Shown here one piece after another: positions 25,094 through 33,714 of a DNA stretch of 64,000 nt; position 1 is the stretch's first letter; each line of letters begins with the position of its first letter. This stretch comes from JBQKLI01 sp012798975. Its GTDB lineage: Bacteria; Bacillota; Clostridia; Tissierellales; Peptoniphilaceae. The stretch lies in the NCBI RefSeq assembly GCF_052116305.1, contig NZ_JBQKLI010000010.1:1-64000 (forward strand). The letters are read 5' to 3'. Under the pieces are notes generated by a model. The model did not search any database. It saw nothing but the letters and a program-made list of their open reading frames with translations, and had not been told where the DNA came from. Made by a program: the position numbers and the translations under genes.

Positions 25094-26463
25094 AATTTAA
25101 TCACCTATTTATAAGATATTTTGTATTATTAGGAGTTTTGATAGCCTTATGGGTAGCTTTCTTATTCTGGTTTTATGGATTTTCGAAATACCAAGGATAT
25201 GCCAGCAGAGATCAAGCGAGTATCAATAAAGTTTTAAATGTAGAACCAGCATTTTTAAATCAAAGTCCTTTTGATCCTAGAGTATTACCAGAAAAGACTA
25301 AATATATCCTTTACGATGAAAGCGGAATGCCTACCACGACGAATATGGAGGATAAAGACTATTTGTACTATATAGAATTACCTATCGATTATTTTAAAAA
25401 TAGAGGGTTAGAAGAATTTAGATCAGTAAGTTATAGTGGAAACAATGATCAGAGTATTCACATCTATACTTTAGATCAGGGTTACTTGCTTCTTGAAGTT
25501 TATGCTCCTTATATGATGACTGTTCCATTCTTAGCTTACAAAGATCTTCCAGCAATTCCAATTTTTGCGGCTTCTGGTTTTGCTGTGATCGTAATATTAA
25601 TATTAATTTTTTCTAAGATTTTTAATCGAAAATTAAAAAAAGAAGTTTCGCCAATTATCAAAACGGTAAAAAAAATCGAAAAACAAAATTTGGATTTTAT
25701 CCTTCCGATCTCTTCTATTCAGGAGTTTAATTCTGTTCTCACGTCTATTGATATCATGAGAAATTCTTTAAAGAACTCTTTGACAGAGCAGTGGAAAAAG
25801 GAAGAAGAACAGAAATTCCAGACAGCATCTTTAGCCCATGATATTAAAACACCCCTAACGGTAATCAAAGGGAATACAGAGCTGCTTTTAGAAGCTGAAA
25901 ATTCGAATATGGACCAGTTGATATTAAAAGATATTCAAGAAAATTCTAGAAAAGTTGAAAATTATTTAGGTTTATTAGTGGGCGGCGGTTCTCCTCCAAA
26001 AGAGACAGAACAAAGCATGGAAGAAATTCATACTTCTGTATTTGTAGGGGAGTTAATGGAGGGGATGCATTCACTGCTCAGATCTCGAGATATTAAGGTC
26101 AAAATAATCAATAATAATGTAGAGGATTTTTACGGGAATCGTGAACTGCTTATTAGAGCATTGTCAAACATTTTAACAAATGCCGTAGAATTTACTCCAC
26201 AAGGGGGAGAAGTCTCCTTTATACTAGAGAAAGAGGATCTTTATACAGAATTCATCGTAGAGGATCAAGGAGAAGGGTTTACAAAAGAATCCCTTGAAAA
26301 AGGAAAGCTTAAATTTTACACCCATGATAAAGAGAGAAGCGGCAAACACTACGGGATGGGTCTTTTTATAGCAGAGGAAATCGCTAAAAAACACCATGGA
26401 GAACTGATCCTAGAAAATCAGGAACATGGAGGAAGAGTAGTATTAAGAATAGAAAATAAATAA
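25075..26463 (+). CDS. sensor histidine kinase
   Basis: 462 aa. Two membrane helices (about 12-32 and 157-180) flank an extracellular sensor of about 120 residues. A HAMP-like linker, a HisKA domain with phospho-acceptor H255 (ASLAHDIKTPLTVIKGN) and an ATPase domain follow (ALSNILTNAVEFTPQ, VEDQGEGF, GMGLFIAEEIAKKHHG). It is an inner-membrane partner of the upstream regulator. The layout resembles lantibiotic or envelope-stress sensors such as those next to ABC transporters, but no transporter is adjacent, so the signal is unknown. Confidence 0.92.
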   Translation: MEKRGVKFNHLFIRYFVLLGVLIALWVAFLFWFYGFSKYQGYASRDQASINKVLNVEPAFLNQSPFDPRVLPEKTKYILYDESGMPTTTNMEDKDYLYYIELPIDYFKNRGLEEFRSVSYSGNNDQSIHIYTLDQGYLLLEVYAPYMMTVPFLAYKDLPAIPIFAASGFAVIVILILIFSKIFNRKLKKEVSPIIKTVKKIEKQNLDFILPISSIQEFNSVLTSIDIMRNSLKNSLTEQWKKEEEQKFQTASLAHDIKTPLTVIKGNTELLLEAENSNMDQLILKDIQENSRKVENYLGLLVGGGSPPKETEQSMEEIHTSVFVGELMEGMHSLLRSRDIKVKIINNNVEDFYGNRELLIRALSNILTNAVEFTPQGGEVSFILEKEDLYTEFIVEDQGEGFTKESLEKGKLKFYTHDKERSGKHYGMGLFIAEEIAKKHHGELILENQEHGGRVVLRIENK

Positions 26464-26479
26464 AAAACATATCGAAATA

Positions 26480-26519
26480 AAAAAGCTGCAGCCATTCATT
26501 GAACCGGCTGCAGTTTTTT
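26480..26519 (+). terminator. intrinsic terminator after the two-component genes
   Basis: Stem AAAGCTGCAGCC / GGCTGCAGTTTT (one G-T pair) with a loop of about 11 bases, then TTTTTTGCTTTT. Confidence 0.85.
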
Positions 26520-26570
26520 GCTTTTCCAGATATCATTTTGATAATACATCAAGTTGCAAACAAATGCATA

Positions 26571-26599
26571 ATGAAACATGGAAATCCTTTTGTTATAAT
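26571..26599 (+). promoter_or_regulatory. promoter of the corrinoid-methyltransferase operon
   Basis: ATGAAA (26571-26576) and TATAAT (26594-26599), 17 bp apart, with an extended -10 TG at 26591-26592. It lies about 42 bases before the first gene. Just upstream, TTGCA...TGCA (26554-26568) forms a short inverted repeat that could be an operator. Confidence 0.55.
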
Positions 26600-26640
26600 C
26601 TAGCTAGAGAAAGAAAGATGAAACAACAAAGGAGTTCTAT

Positions 26641-28380
26641 ATGAAAGAGTATTTTTTACTAAATAGCGCGTATAAACATAAGGCAGGAAATATACCTGAA
26701 ACAGATTTTTTCAAAGAGTTAAAAGTTCTAAAAAACGAAGAATTCGGACTGCAGTTTCTAATACGAAAAGACCATGAGTTTTATACAACGATTAACGATT
26801 ATAAAGATATCTCTTGGAAAGGTTTAATCGACGAGTACCGTGTAGTAATAGAAGCAAGAGAAGAGAAAGGGAATAATTGCAATTCTTATTTTGAACTGCG
26901 GATCGCTGAGTATGCGGTGGAGGATCATGGGAATAATATAGCTGATATATTATCCGACAAAAGATCAAAGTTGTCGGAAACGAAAGACCAGCTTCTTTAT
27001 ATCTCTGGAAAGGTGCCGAAAGATTTTAAAGGGGAAAAGATTATTCTCGGCATAAAAGTTTATTATTCGAAGGAATATCTTCCAGAGGAAGTTGTATATG
27101 AAGAGGAGGTTGAGATTTCTATAGCTGATATTTCTATACCGGACATGAAAGACTCCTTATTTTATCTCGACCTGTGGCAGCATCCCTGTAACTGGGCAAG
27201 GGCCTATGATGTTCCTTATTTTAGCGAAGTGCATTTCGAAATTATCGATCATTATCTAGAAGGAATGGGAAAACTAGGACAAAAGGTTTGTGATCTTATC
27301 ATTTCAGATTTTTCTTGGGCAGGCCAGAGATGTTATCAAGTAGAAGAGAATCATAATAATTTATTTGAACTTAATATTGTAAAAGTATGGAAAAATATTG
27401 AGGGTAAAATAAATTGCGACTTCACTGCGTTTGACCGCTTTATCTCCTTATGCGAAAAACACGGGATCTCTCAAGAGATCAACCTTTTCGGGATCCTTGG
27501 AAACTGGGATCGTGTTGATTTCGGGAATCCTTTAGAAGATTATGAAGACCCTATCCGTATCTCCTATTATGATGAAAAAAGTGAGTCTTATAAGTGTTTT
27601 ACTTTAAGAGATGAAGTGAAGGAATATCTAGCAATTGTCTTCCATCATCTAGAAGATCTAAAACTATGGGATAAAACTCTTATCATGAGTGATGAGCCTA
27701 ACAATACAAAACTTTTTCAAGAAGCGATAAAGCTTTTTAAGGAAGCGGCTGGCGGGTTAAAGATTGTTCTAAAATGTGCCATCCATAATCAGGAATTTTT
27801 TGAAAACAATGATGAATATATCCACTCTATTTCTCTTAGCACCTGCGAGCTGGTTCATAATTTGAAAGACCTTGAAAGATTGAGAGCAGAAGTTATAGAA
27901 AAAAACGGAAAATTAACCTGGTATTCCTGTTGTTTTCCTAAAAATCTGAATATATTTTTAGAATCGCCTCTTATCGAATCCCGTATAAAGGGCTGGTTTA
28001 CTTATTTTATGAATGTAGATGGTTTTTTAAGATGGTCTTTCGGTATTTGGCCGGGGGATGTTTTTAATGATGCAAGTTATAAAAAAGAGAAATGGACAGC
28101 GGGGGATATGTTCTTTGTCTATCCTGGGAAAAATGGATATCCTTTAGCATCCATCCGAATGAAAAATTTCCTTTATGGGCTTCAGGATTTTTATCTATTA
28201 AAAGAGGCAGAAAACAGTATCAACGCAGATAGAATCCGCTCAGGGCTTAAAGAAATCCTTGGAAAAAAAGAAGAGATGAATTATATAAATGCCTTAGAAG
28301 TAGAACTTCATTATTCACTGGAATATGAAAAATATATGAATTTTAGAAATTCTTTAATAGAAAAAATAGCGGAGAAATAA
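26641..28380 (+). CDS. GH123/DUF4091-like protein heading a corrinoid operon
   Basis: 579 aa, no signal peptide, so cytoplasmic. An N-terminal beta-rich part (1 to about 170) is followed by a TIM-barrel-like DUF4091/GH123 region: YLDLWQHPCNWARAYDVPYFSEVHFE, FGILGNWDRVDFG, LIMSDEPNN, and WYSCCFPKNLNIFLESPLIESRIKGWFTYF. In GH123 beta-N-acetylgalactosaminidases the catalytic pair is Asp-Glu, and here D351-E352 occupies the equivalent DEP motif. Its place ahead of three corrinoid methyl-transfer genes is unexpected for a glycosidase. It may release a methylated sugar or itself present the methyl donor; this is inference. A GGAG site precedes the ATG, and the next gene starts after one base. Confidence 0.75.
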   Translation: MKEYFLLNSAYKHKAGNIPETDFFKELKVLKNEEFGLQFLIRKDHEFYTTINDYKDISWKGLIDEYRVVIEAREEKGNNCNSYFELRIAEYAVEDHGNNIADILSDKRSKLSETKDQLLYISGKVPKDFKGEKIILGIKVYYSKEYLPEEVVYEEEVEISIADISIPDMKDSLFYLDLWQHPCNWARAYDVPYFSEVHFEIIDHYLEGMGKLGQKVCDLIISDFSWAGQRCYQVEENHNNLFELNIVKVWKNIEGKINCDFTAFDRFISLCEKHGISQEINLFGILGNWDRVDFGNPLEDYEDPIRISYYDEKSESYKCFTLRDEVKEYLAIVFHHLEDLKLWDKTLIMSDEPNNTKLFQEAIKLFKEAAGGLKIVLKCAIHNQEFFENNDEYIHSISLSTCELVHNLKDLERLRAEVIEKNGKLTWYSCCFPKNLNIFLESPLIESRIKGWFTYFMNVDGFLRWSFGIWPGDVFNDASYKKEKWTAGDMFFVYPGKNGYPLASIRMKNFLYGLQDFYLLKEAENSINADRIRSGLKEILGKKEEMNYINALEVELHYSLEYEKYMNFRNSLIEKIAEK

Positions 28381-28381
28381 G

Positions 28382-29023
28382 ATGAATGCATTAGAAAAAG
28401 TAGCTGAAGCTGTTTATAATATGGATGAAGATCGGATAGAGATCCTGATTCAAGAGGCGATAGACAGCGGAATTTCTACTGTAGATATTTACGAAAAGGG
28501 TTTAAGCGCCGGAATGGTTCAAGTTACTAAATTATATGAAGAAAATAAATACTATATACCAGAAGTGATCGTATGTGCGGATACTTTAAATAAAGGGGTT
28601 CAATTTTTAAAAGGTAAAGGCATACAAAAGGAAAGCCAAGGACCTAAAATTATTTTAGGAGTTGTAGAGGGGGATCTTCATGAGATCGGTAAAAATATTG
28701 TAAAAATCATGATGGAAGCTTCGGATTTTAGAGTGGTTGATATGGGTTTGAATGTAAAAGCCGAAGATATTGTAGAAAGAGCCATAGAAGAAAAAGCGGA
28801 TATTATCGCTCTATCTACAATGATGACCACAACGATGGAGGTTATGAAAGAAACAGTAGATCTTATGAAGAATAAAAATATCAAAGATTCAGAAAAACCT
28901 AAGGTCATCATAGGCGGAGGATGTATCAGTCAAAAATATGCTGATAAAATCGGTGCTGACGGCTATTCCAAAAATGCGATGGAAGCCGTTCAATTAGTCC
29001 GCAGTTTAATGGAGGAAAAGTAG
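28382..29023 (+). CDS. corrinoid (B12-binding) methyl-carrier protein
   Basis: 213 aa, the standard length of MtmC/MtbC/MttC-type carriers. A helical cap domain (about 1-85, with ALEKVAEAVYNMDEDRIEILIQEAIDSG) is followed by a Rossmann B12 domain with the base-on His motif D98-x-H100-x-x-G103 (EGDLHEIGKNIV), STMMTTTMEVM and IIGGGCISQKYADKIGADGY. It carries a methyl group on cobalt between a demethylating enzyme and a methyl acceptor enzyme. The neighbours fit as acceptor transferase and reactivator. The dedicated demethylase is not evident, leaving the DUF4091 protein as the open question. Confidence 0.9.
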   Translation: MNALEKVAEAVYNMDEDRIEILIQEAIDSGISTVDIYEKGLSAGMVQVTKLYEENKYYIPEVIVCADTLNKGVQFLKGKGIQKESQGPKIILGVVEGDLHEIGKNIVKIMMEASDFRVVDMGLNVKAEDIVERAIEEKADIIALSTMMTTTMEVMKETVDLMKNKNIKDSEKPKVIIGGGCISQKYADKIGADGYSKNAMEAVQLVRSLMEEK

Positions 29024-30022
29024 ATGCATTGGCGCAAGATGTCTTTACTGGAGTATATTAACAGTGAAAAAAGAGGATTCTTTTTGCCGGATATGGCAAC
29101 AAACGGTTTAGAGCTTGTAGGATATACGGCTTACGAAGTTTACGAGGACCCTTTAAAACAGCTGGAACTGGCACAGAAAATGAATGAAGTCTTCGAATCG
29201 GATTTTATCTACTCTTTATGCGACGGGATTATATTTTGTGAAACGATAGGTTCTGAAATTCTAAAACCGGATTATGATTTCCCAAGTGTAATCAGCCATC
29301 CAATACAAAGAAATGAGGATTTACTGAAACTTGAAGTTCCTGATCCTTTTTCTTCAGGACGAATGCCCGTTAATTTAGAAAGTTTAAAGCTGATATCAGA
29401 GCATATCAATAAACCGCTCTATGTTTCTATTCAAGGTCCTTTCACCTTAGCGATCCAATTAGCGGGAGCCACTCATCTGCTTCGTTCTATTGTAAAGAAT
29501 CCGGAATTTGTGGAAAGAATTTTAGACTTTACGACGGAAACGGTGCTTCGATATGCAAAAGCGGTTGAAAAAAGCGGCGCCCAATATATTTCTATTTCTG
29601 AGCCAGGCACTGTAACATTAAGTCCCGACAATTTTATAAAATATGTTATTCCAAGAGTTAATTCGATCTTTGACCGTCTTAAATGTTGGAAAGGGATGCA
29701 TATCTGCGGAGATACTTCACATTTTCTAGATCTTATGCTTGAATGCAATCTCCATGCAGTGAGTCTCGATCAGATTATGGATTATGAAAAGGTAATAGAA
29801 AGAATACCTGATGATATTGTCTTAATCGGAAATTTAGATCCGATTCAGTTGATCGGAAGAGGTACTGCAGAGGAAATAGAAAAAGAGACAAAGGAACTGA
29901 ATCATAAAATGAATCCTTACCGTAATTATTTATGTGCCTTTGGATGCAATTGTTTAAATGATACTCCTGTTGTGAATCTGCAGACGGCGATTAAAACTGC
30001 AAGGAGATCGATTAAGAAATAG
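29024..30022 (+). CDS. UroD-family corrinoid methyltransferase (MtaA/MtbA-like)
   Basis: 332 aa TIM-barrel of the uroporphyrinogen decarboxylase superfamily. It carries the zinc-thiolate type ligands seen in MtaA/MtbA: H226-x-C228 in MHICGDTSH and a Cys at 308 or 310 in FGCNCLN. SISEPGTVTLSPDNF and IGNLDPIQLIGRGT are also family-like. True heme-pathway decarboxylases lack this His-x-Cys set. It probably moves the methyl group from the corrinoid protein to a thiol or folate. It starts directly after the stop of the corrinoid gene. Confidence 0.85.
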   Translation: MHWRKMSLLEYINSEKRGFFLPDMATNGLELVGYTAYEVYEDPLKQLELAQKMNEVFESDFIYSLCDGIIFCETIGSEILKPDYDFPSVISHPIQRNEDLLKLEVPDPFSSGRMPVNLESLKLISEHINKPLYVSIQGPFTLAIQLAGATHLLRSIVKNPEFVERILDFTTETVLRYAKAVEKSGAQYISISEPGTVTLSPDNFIKYVIPRVNSIFDRLKCWKGMHICGDTSHFLDLMLECNLHAVSLDQIMDYEKVIERIPDDIVLIGNLDPIQLIGRGTAEEIEKETKELNHKMNPYRNYLCAFGCNCLNDTPVVNLQTAIKTARRSIKK

Positions 30023-30034
30023 GGAGATAGAAAA

Positions 30035-30628
30035 ATGGATAAGTGCTTAAGTAAGATTTATTCTGAAGATTTTAAAAAAGATATCGTTCTCAACTTAGAA
30101 GAGCAAAGAGAGACCATAAGCAGATTTTTAGGTTATAAGAATCGTGAAATTCCAGTTATAATCGAAAAAAAGATACAGGAAGAAATAAACACCGTCTATT
30201 CTCTTATAGATATTGATTTTGATTATATCATTGAAGACAGGAGAGCTTTTCTTATATATACAGTGGGAGATAAGATTCAAGATAAAATCAATCAGTATAC
30301 GAAGGAATCAGAAGCGATAAGAGGCTTGATACTGGATAAAATAGCAATTGTTATATTAGATGAAATCAACTCTCAACTTATAAAAGTCATAGAGAGACAA
30401 ACGGGACTTTTTGCTGTAAAAGAAAACTATCCCGGATCCTCTTCCTATCCTTTAAGTAAACAAAAAGAGATTTATGAAAAGATGAAGAATATAAAGAGCA
30501 TCGCTATAGGTGATTCTTTTCAGCTGTATCCGATTAAATCTGTAGCTTTGGAAATCGAACTGGGCAGGAAAACTGAAAAATATTCTAGATGCGAAGAATG
30601 CAGCGGTTGTGATTTTAAAGAAGTTTGA
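30035..30628 (+). CDS. MetH reactivation-domain-like protein
   Basis: 197 aa. The C-terminal half resembles the AdoMet-binding activation domain of cobalamin-dependent methionine synthase: YPGSSSYPLSKQKEIYEKM, then IGDSFQLYPIKSVALEIELG, ending with a Cys cluster CEECSGCDF. Such stand-alone proteins are found beside corrinoid methyltransferases and may bring inactive Co(II) carrier back with AdoMet. There is no RamA-type ferredoxin activator here, so this is the candidate reactivator. GGGAGA precedes the ATG. The reading frame continues after the UGA stop straight into the acyltransferase-like region. Confidence 0.72.
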   Translation: MDKCLSKIYSEDFKKDIVLNLEEQRETISRFLGYKNREIPVIIEKKIQEEINTVYSLIDIDFDYIIEDRRAFLIYTVGDKIQDKINQYTKESEAIRGLILDKIAIVILDEINSQLIKVIERQTGLFAVKENYPGSSSYPLSKQKEIYEKMKNIKSIAIGDSFQLYPIKSVALEIELGRKTEKYSRCEECSGCDFKEV

Positions 30629-30712
30629 AGAGATCTAGCAGCGATCTATTATAACGACAGAGAGCTTTTTTATAAAAAGGTAAGGAAAAACCAGGATTCT
30701 CTGTATGAGAAT

Positions 30713-31387
30713 ATGTACTATATTCTAAAGGAACTTAAAGATGAACTAAGGGAAAAATATCTTCAGAAAAAAATCGATTTAGAAATATTTCAAGATTCGA
30801 TAACGGACATTGATATATGGGCGAAGGATTATTATAAAAAATACGGTAAAGTCGGTATTCGAGAATTTCAATGGCTGGAACTGACGATGGATATGAGAGT
30901 CTTCAAACTAGGCCGGCTTCAATTTGAAAAAATAGAAGATCCTGAAGCGGAAGCATATCTTGCAAAGAGGGGAATTGTAAAAAATGCAATCCAGTTAAAC
31001 GTTCATATACAAGAAGGCGGCCCTTTGGATTTTAGAGAATGCCAGAAATCCTATAAAAAAGCAGCTAAGTTTTATGATAAGTTTTATAATTTTGATTGGA
31101 TAGCTTTTGTGTGCGACTCTTGGCTGTTGAATCAAGAGTTGAAAGATATGCTTCCAAGGAATTCGAATATTATATCGTTTCAAAAACAGTATCACATTAT
31201 CAGCGAGAAAAGAAGGAGCAGACAGTTTGAAGAACGGGTATTTGGTACAATCAAAAATAATCCGTTAGAGTATAAAGCGAGAACTTCGCTTCAGAAAAGA
31301 GCGAAGGAAGTTTTGATCAAGAAAAGATCTCTTGGCATGGCGAAAGGCATCTATATAATCTCAAAAGAGGAGCTGCTTCATAGATAA
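30713..31387 (+). CDS. acyltransferase-like (GNAT C-terminal type) protein, N-terminus uncertain
   Basis: 224 aa from the first ATG. WAKDYYKKYGKVGIREFQWLE, FKLGRLQFE, LNVHIQEGGPLDFRECQKSY and FVCDSWLLNQELKDMLPRNSNIISFQ resemble the paired NAT_N/GNAT_C acyltransferase-like proteins of Firmicutes, usually around 300 residues. Here the ATG at 30713 has no ribosome site, and family-like sequence seems to continue upstream: the same frame is open from 30629, immediately after the UGA that ends the previous gene. It is therefore either a shortened gene translated by coupling, a split fusion, or a read-through product. The function is unknown. Confidence 0.6.
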   Translation: MYYILKELKDELREKYLQKKIDLEIFQDSITDIDIWAKDYYKKYGKVGIREFQWLELTMDMRVFKLGRLQFEKIEDPEAEAYLAKRGIVKNAIQLNVHIQEGGPLDFRECQKSYKKAAKFYDKFYNFDWIAFVCDSWLLNQELKDMLPRNSNIISFQKQYHIISEKRRSRQFEERVFGTIKNNPLEYKARTSLQKRAKEVLIKKRSLGMAKGIYIISKEELLHR

Positions 31388-31476
31388 AATTTAGTAATAA
31401 TTCCTATCATACTCTGCTGCAGGATTTGTCTTAGATAGGCCAGCTTAATAAGAATAGTTAAAAAGCAAAAGCGTAT

Positions 31477-31497
31477 AATTCTGTGTCAGAATTTTTT
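31477..31497 (+). terminator. likely terminator of the corrinoid operon
   Basis: A 7-bp stem AATTCTG / CAGAATT with loop TGT and six T residues, about 90 bases after the last operon gene. The stem is short and AT-rich. Confidence 0.6.
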
Positions 31498-31573
31498 GCG
31501 AGTGTAGATAGAGTTGGAAACAAGCTCTACTCTATGGATATTATTAAAAGAAGCTGAAAAAATTTTTAAAAAG

Positions 31574-31615
31574 AAAAAAGCATTTAACTCCTATAAAAGG
31601 GTTAAATGCTTTTTT
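31574..31615. terminator. bidirectional terminator, mainly for niaR
   Basis: A 15-bp stem (31574-31588 with 31601-31615) with A and T runs on both sides. The stop codon of the minus-strand niaR gene lies inside the right arm. Confidence 0.85.
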
Positions 31616-32120
31616 CTAATAAATAACCTAAACGTTTTAGTTTTAACTCGACTTCATCTAAAGTATCTTCATTCTCTGCAGTAATGGTATGATAGTGATA
31701 ATTTTCTGTAAGATTTTTCAAAGGTCTGCTGATACCGGAATCCAGTGTAGCCATGAAATTTTTCACATCTTTTCTAGAGCGTATATTCATATCGACACGA
31801 ATAGTACCGTATACTTTATGGTTTACAAAGACATCTTTTACAACAGCTCCTAAATCTACGATTGTATTTAGTTCTTCTTCGATATCTTCATCTTCGTGGG
31901 AGAGTTTTAAGATTCTTCTGCAGTTATTTTCATCGACTAATTTGTAACCTCGATTTGTTGAGAGGATGGGATGTTCTTCTGCTTTCAGTATAGCTATATC
32001 CTGAACTATAATTTGTCTGGAAACATCGAATATTTTTGCTAATTCTGTTCCAGAGATCGGTTTTGTGCGTCCCTCTAATATTTTAAGGATTTCTATTCTT
32101 CTATCGACTGTTTCGTTCAT
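31602..32120 (-). CDS. niaR: transcriptional repressor NiaR (3H-domain niacin sensor)
   Basis: 172 aa. An N-terminal HTH_11 winged helix (RRIEILKILEGRTKPISGTELAKIFDVSRQIIVQDIAILKAE) is followed by a 3H domain with its three His (VNHKVYG, then YHYHTI) that binds nickel and senses nicotinic acid. It represses NAD salvage and niacin uptake genes. None of those genes is next to it, so it acts elsewhere or on itself. A GGTGAT site precedes the ATG. Confidence 0.9.
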   Translation of the reverse strand: MNETVDRRIEILKILEGRTKPISGTELAKIFDVSRQIIVQDIAILKAEEHPILSTNRGYKLVDENNCRRILKLSHEDEDIEEELNTIVDLGAVVKDVFVNHKVYGTIRVDMNIRSRKDVKNFMATLDSGISRPLKNLTENYHYHTITAENEDTLDEVELKLKRLGYLLEKSI

Positions 32121-32312
32121 ACTATCACCTTTTCATTCTTTTTATTTATTTCATCTAATTCATAAGAATAGAATATGAGAACTATATTGTTTGATTTCAA
32201 TCTTAATATCTAGAGAGAAATCTGTCAATAAAGGTTGTGGAAATAAGCCTAGAAACTTTATAGCAAGGCTCTATTAGGGTATAATAGAGTTAAAATACCC
32301 AGGAGGTAATAT

Positions 32313-32915
32313 ATGACATTAAGACAATTATCGCAACCAAAAGAGGGCGACAAGATCGCTACTATTAAAACGAATAAGGGAAATGTAGAAATCCTTTTAT
32401 TTCCAGAAGCAGCCCCTAAAGCTGTAGAAAGCTTCATCAGCCTTGCAAAAAGCGGTTACTATGATGGAGTTGTTTTCCATCGAGTTATACCAGGTTTTAT
32501 GATTCAAGGAGGTGATCCTACAGGTACAGGAAGAGGAGGCGAAAGCTCTTTCGGGTCATCCTTTGAAGACGAATTCGACATGGATTATAGAAATCTTTAT
32601 GGAGCTCTTTCGATGGCTAATGCAGGTCCTAATACAAATGGAAGCCAGTTCTTTATTGTGACTGCAGATTCTGTTCCAGGGGATGCGATTTCTCAAATGA
32701 GAGATCTTGGAGTTGAAGAAGGCTATCCGGAAGAAGTAGTGGATGCTTATGAAAAACTTGGAGGAGCCTACTGGCTTGATTTCCGCCATTCAGTTTTTGG
32801 ACATGTTTTAGAAGGAATGGATGTTGTGGAAGCTATCAGCAAAACAGAGCGTGATGGAAATGATAAACCTTTGGAAGATGTAATTATTGAAACTGTAGAA
32901 ATTGAAGAAAAATAA
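32313..32915 (+). CDS. cyclophilin-type peptidyl-prolyl isomerase
   Basis: 200 aa cytoplasmic prolyl isomerase without a signal peptide. Core motifs VVFHRVIPGFMIQGGDPTGTGRGG and SMANAGPNTNGSQFFIVT are intact, and FGHVLEGMDVVEAIS follows. The active-site Arg is in FHRV. A loop of about 35 residues (DAISQMRDLGVEEGYPEEVVDAYEKLGGAYWLD) is inserted before FRHSVFGHV, a variant seen in several Firmicutes. TATAAT at 32280-32285 and AGGAGG support a separate transcription unit with its own terminator. Confidence 0.93.
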   Translation: MTLRQLSQPKEGDKIATIKTNKGNVEILLFPEAAPKAVESFISLAKSGYYDGVVFHRVIPGFMIQGGDPTGTGRGGESSFGSSFEDEFDMDYRNLYGALSMANAGPNTNGSQFFIVTADSVPGDAISQMRDLGVEEGYPEEVVDAYEKLGGAYWLDFRHSVFGHVLEGMDVVEAISKTERDGNDKPLEDVIIETVEIEEK

Positions 32916-32921
32916 TACTAT

Positions 32922-32952
32922 AAAAAAGAAACGAAATTTTCGTTTCTTTTTT
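32922..32952 (+). terminator. intrinsic terminator after the cyclophilin gene
   Basis: A long A/T-rich stem AAAAAAGAAACGAAA / TTTTCGTTTCTTTTTT. It is nearly symmetric and could work in both directions. Confidence 0.82.
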
Positions 32953-32977
32953 CATGAAGAAATAAAAAGGAGATCAT

Positions 32978-33598
32978 ATGAAAGTAATCTTGATTAATGG
33001 AAGCCCACACAAAAATGGATGCACTTATACTGCATTAAAAGAAGTAGCGGATACTTTAGAAAAAAGACATATAGAAACGGATATTCTTTATCTTGGACAA
33101 AAACCGATCGCCGGCTGTACCGCCTGCGGCAAATGCGATGAAGAAGGGATCTGCACCTTTGACGATCATGTTAATATTATTATACAAAAGATGAATCAGT
33201 ATCAGGGGATTGTAATAGGATCTCCTGTCTATTACGGAGGTCCTACAGGTCAGATTTGTTCTTTTATGGAAAGGTTATGCTACGCAGGAGGCAAGAAACT
33301 GGAAGGCATGATAGGGGCTTCTATAGTCACCTGCAGAAGGGGAGGGGCGACTGCGGCTTTCGACCGGCTTAACAAGTATTTTCAAATGAACAATGTACAT
33401 CTGGCAGGATCCCAGTATTGGAATATGGTTCATGGTACAAACCCGGAAGAGGCAAAAAAAGATCTAGAAGGGCTTCAGACTATGAGGACCTTAGGGGAAA
33501 ATATGGCATGGCTGCTGCAGTCCATAGAAGCAGGCAAAAATGATGTTAAAAGTCCAGAATACGAGAACAAGTACTATACGAATTTCATAATGGAATAA
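32978..33598 (+). CDS. iron-sulfur flavoprotein (Isf-like, FMN reductase fold)
   Basis: 206 aa. The flavodoxin-like FMN fold begins VILINGSPHKNGCTYTAL, followed by the compact Cys motif CTACGKCDEEGIC (CX2CX2CX5C) that binds a 4Fe-4S cluster in Isf, and SPVYYGGPTGQICSFMERL. Such proteins move electrons from ferredoxin to quinones or oxygen in anaerobes. The natural partner is not shown. AAAGGAG precedes the ATG. It is probably a single-gene unit. Confidence 0.85.
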   Translation: MKVILINGSPHKNGCTYTALKEVADTLEKRHIETDILYLGQKPIAGCTACGKCDEEGICTFDDHVNIIIQKMNQYQGIVIGSPVYYGGPTGQICSFMERLCYAGGKKLEGMIGASIVTCRRGGATAAFDRLNKYFQMNNVHLAGSQYWNMVHGTNPEEAKKDLEGLQTMRTLGENMAWLLQSIEAGKNDVKSPEYENKYYTNFIME

Positions 33599-33714
33599 AT
33601 GATTTTGATAATTGTCCATCACGATATAAAGATTTATTTAACTCGCTAATCTTTTTCTGATTTGCTATAGTTTAGGTGGTTTACAGAAGAAAAAGTTAAG
33701 TTAAGGAGTGAATT

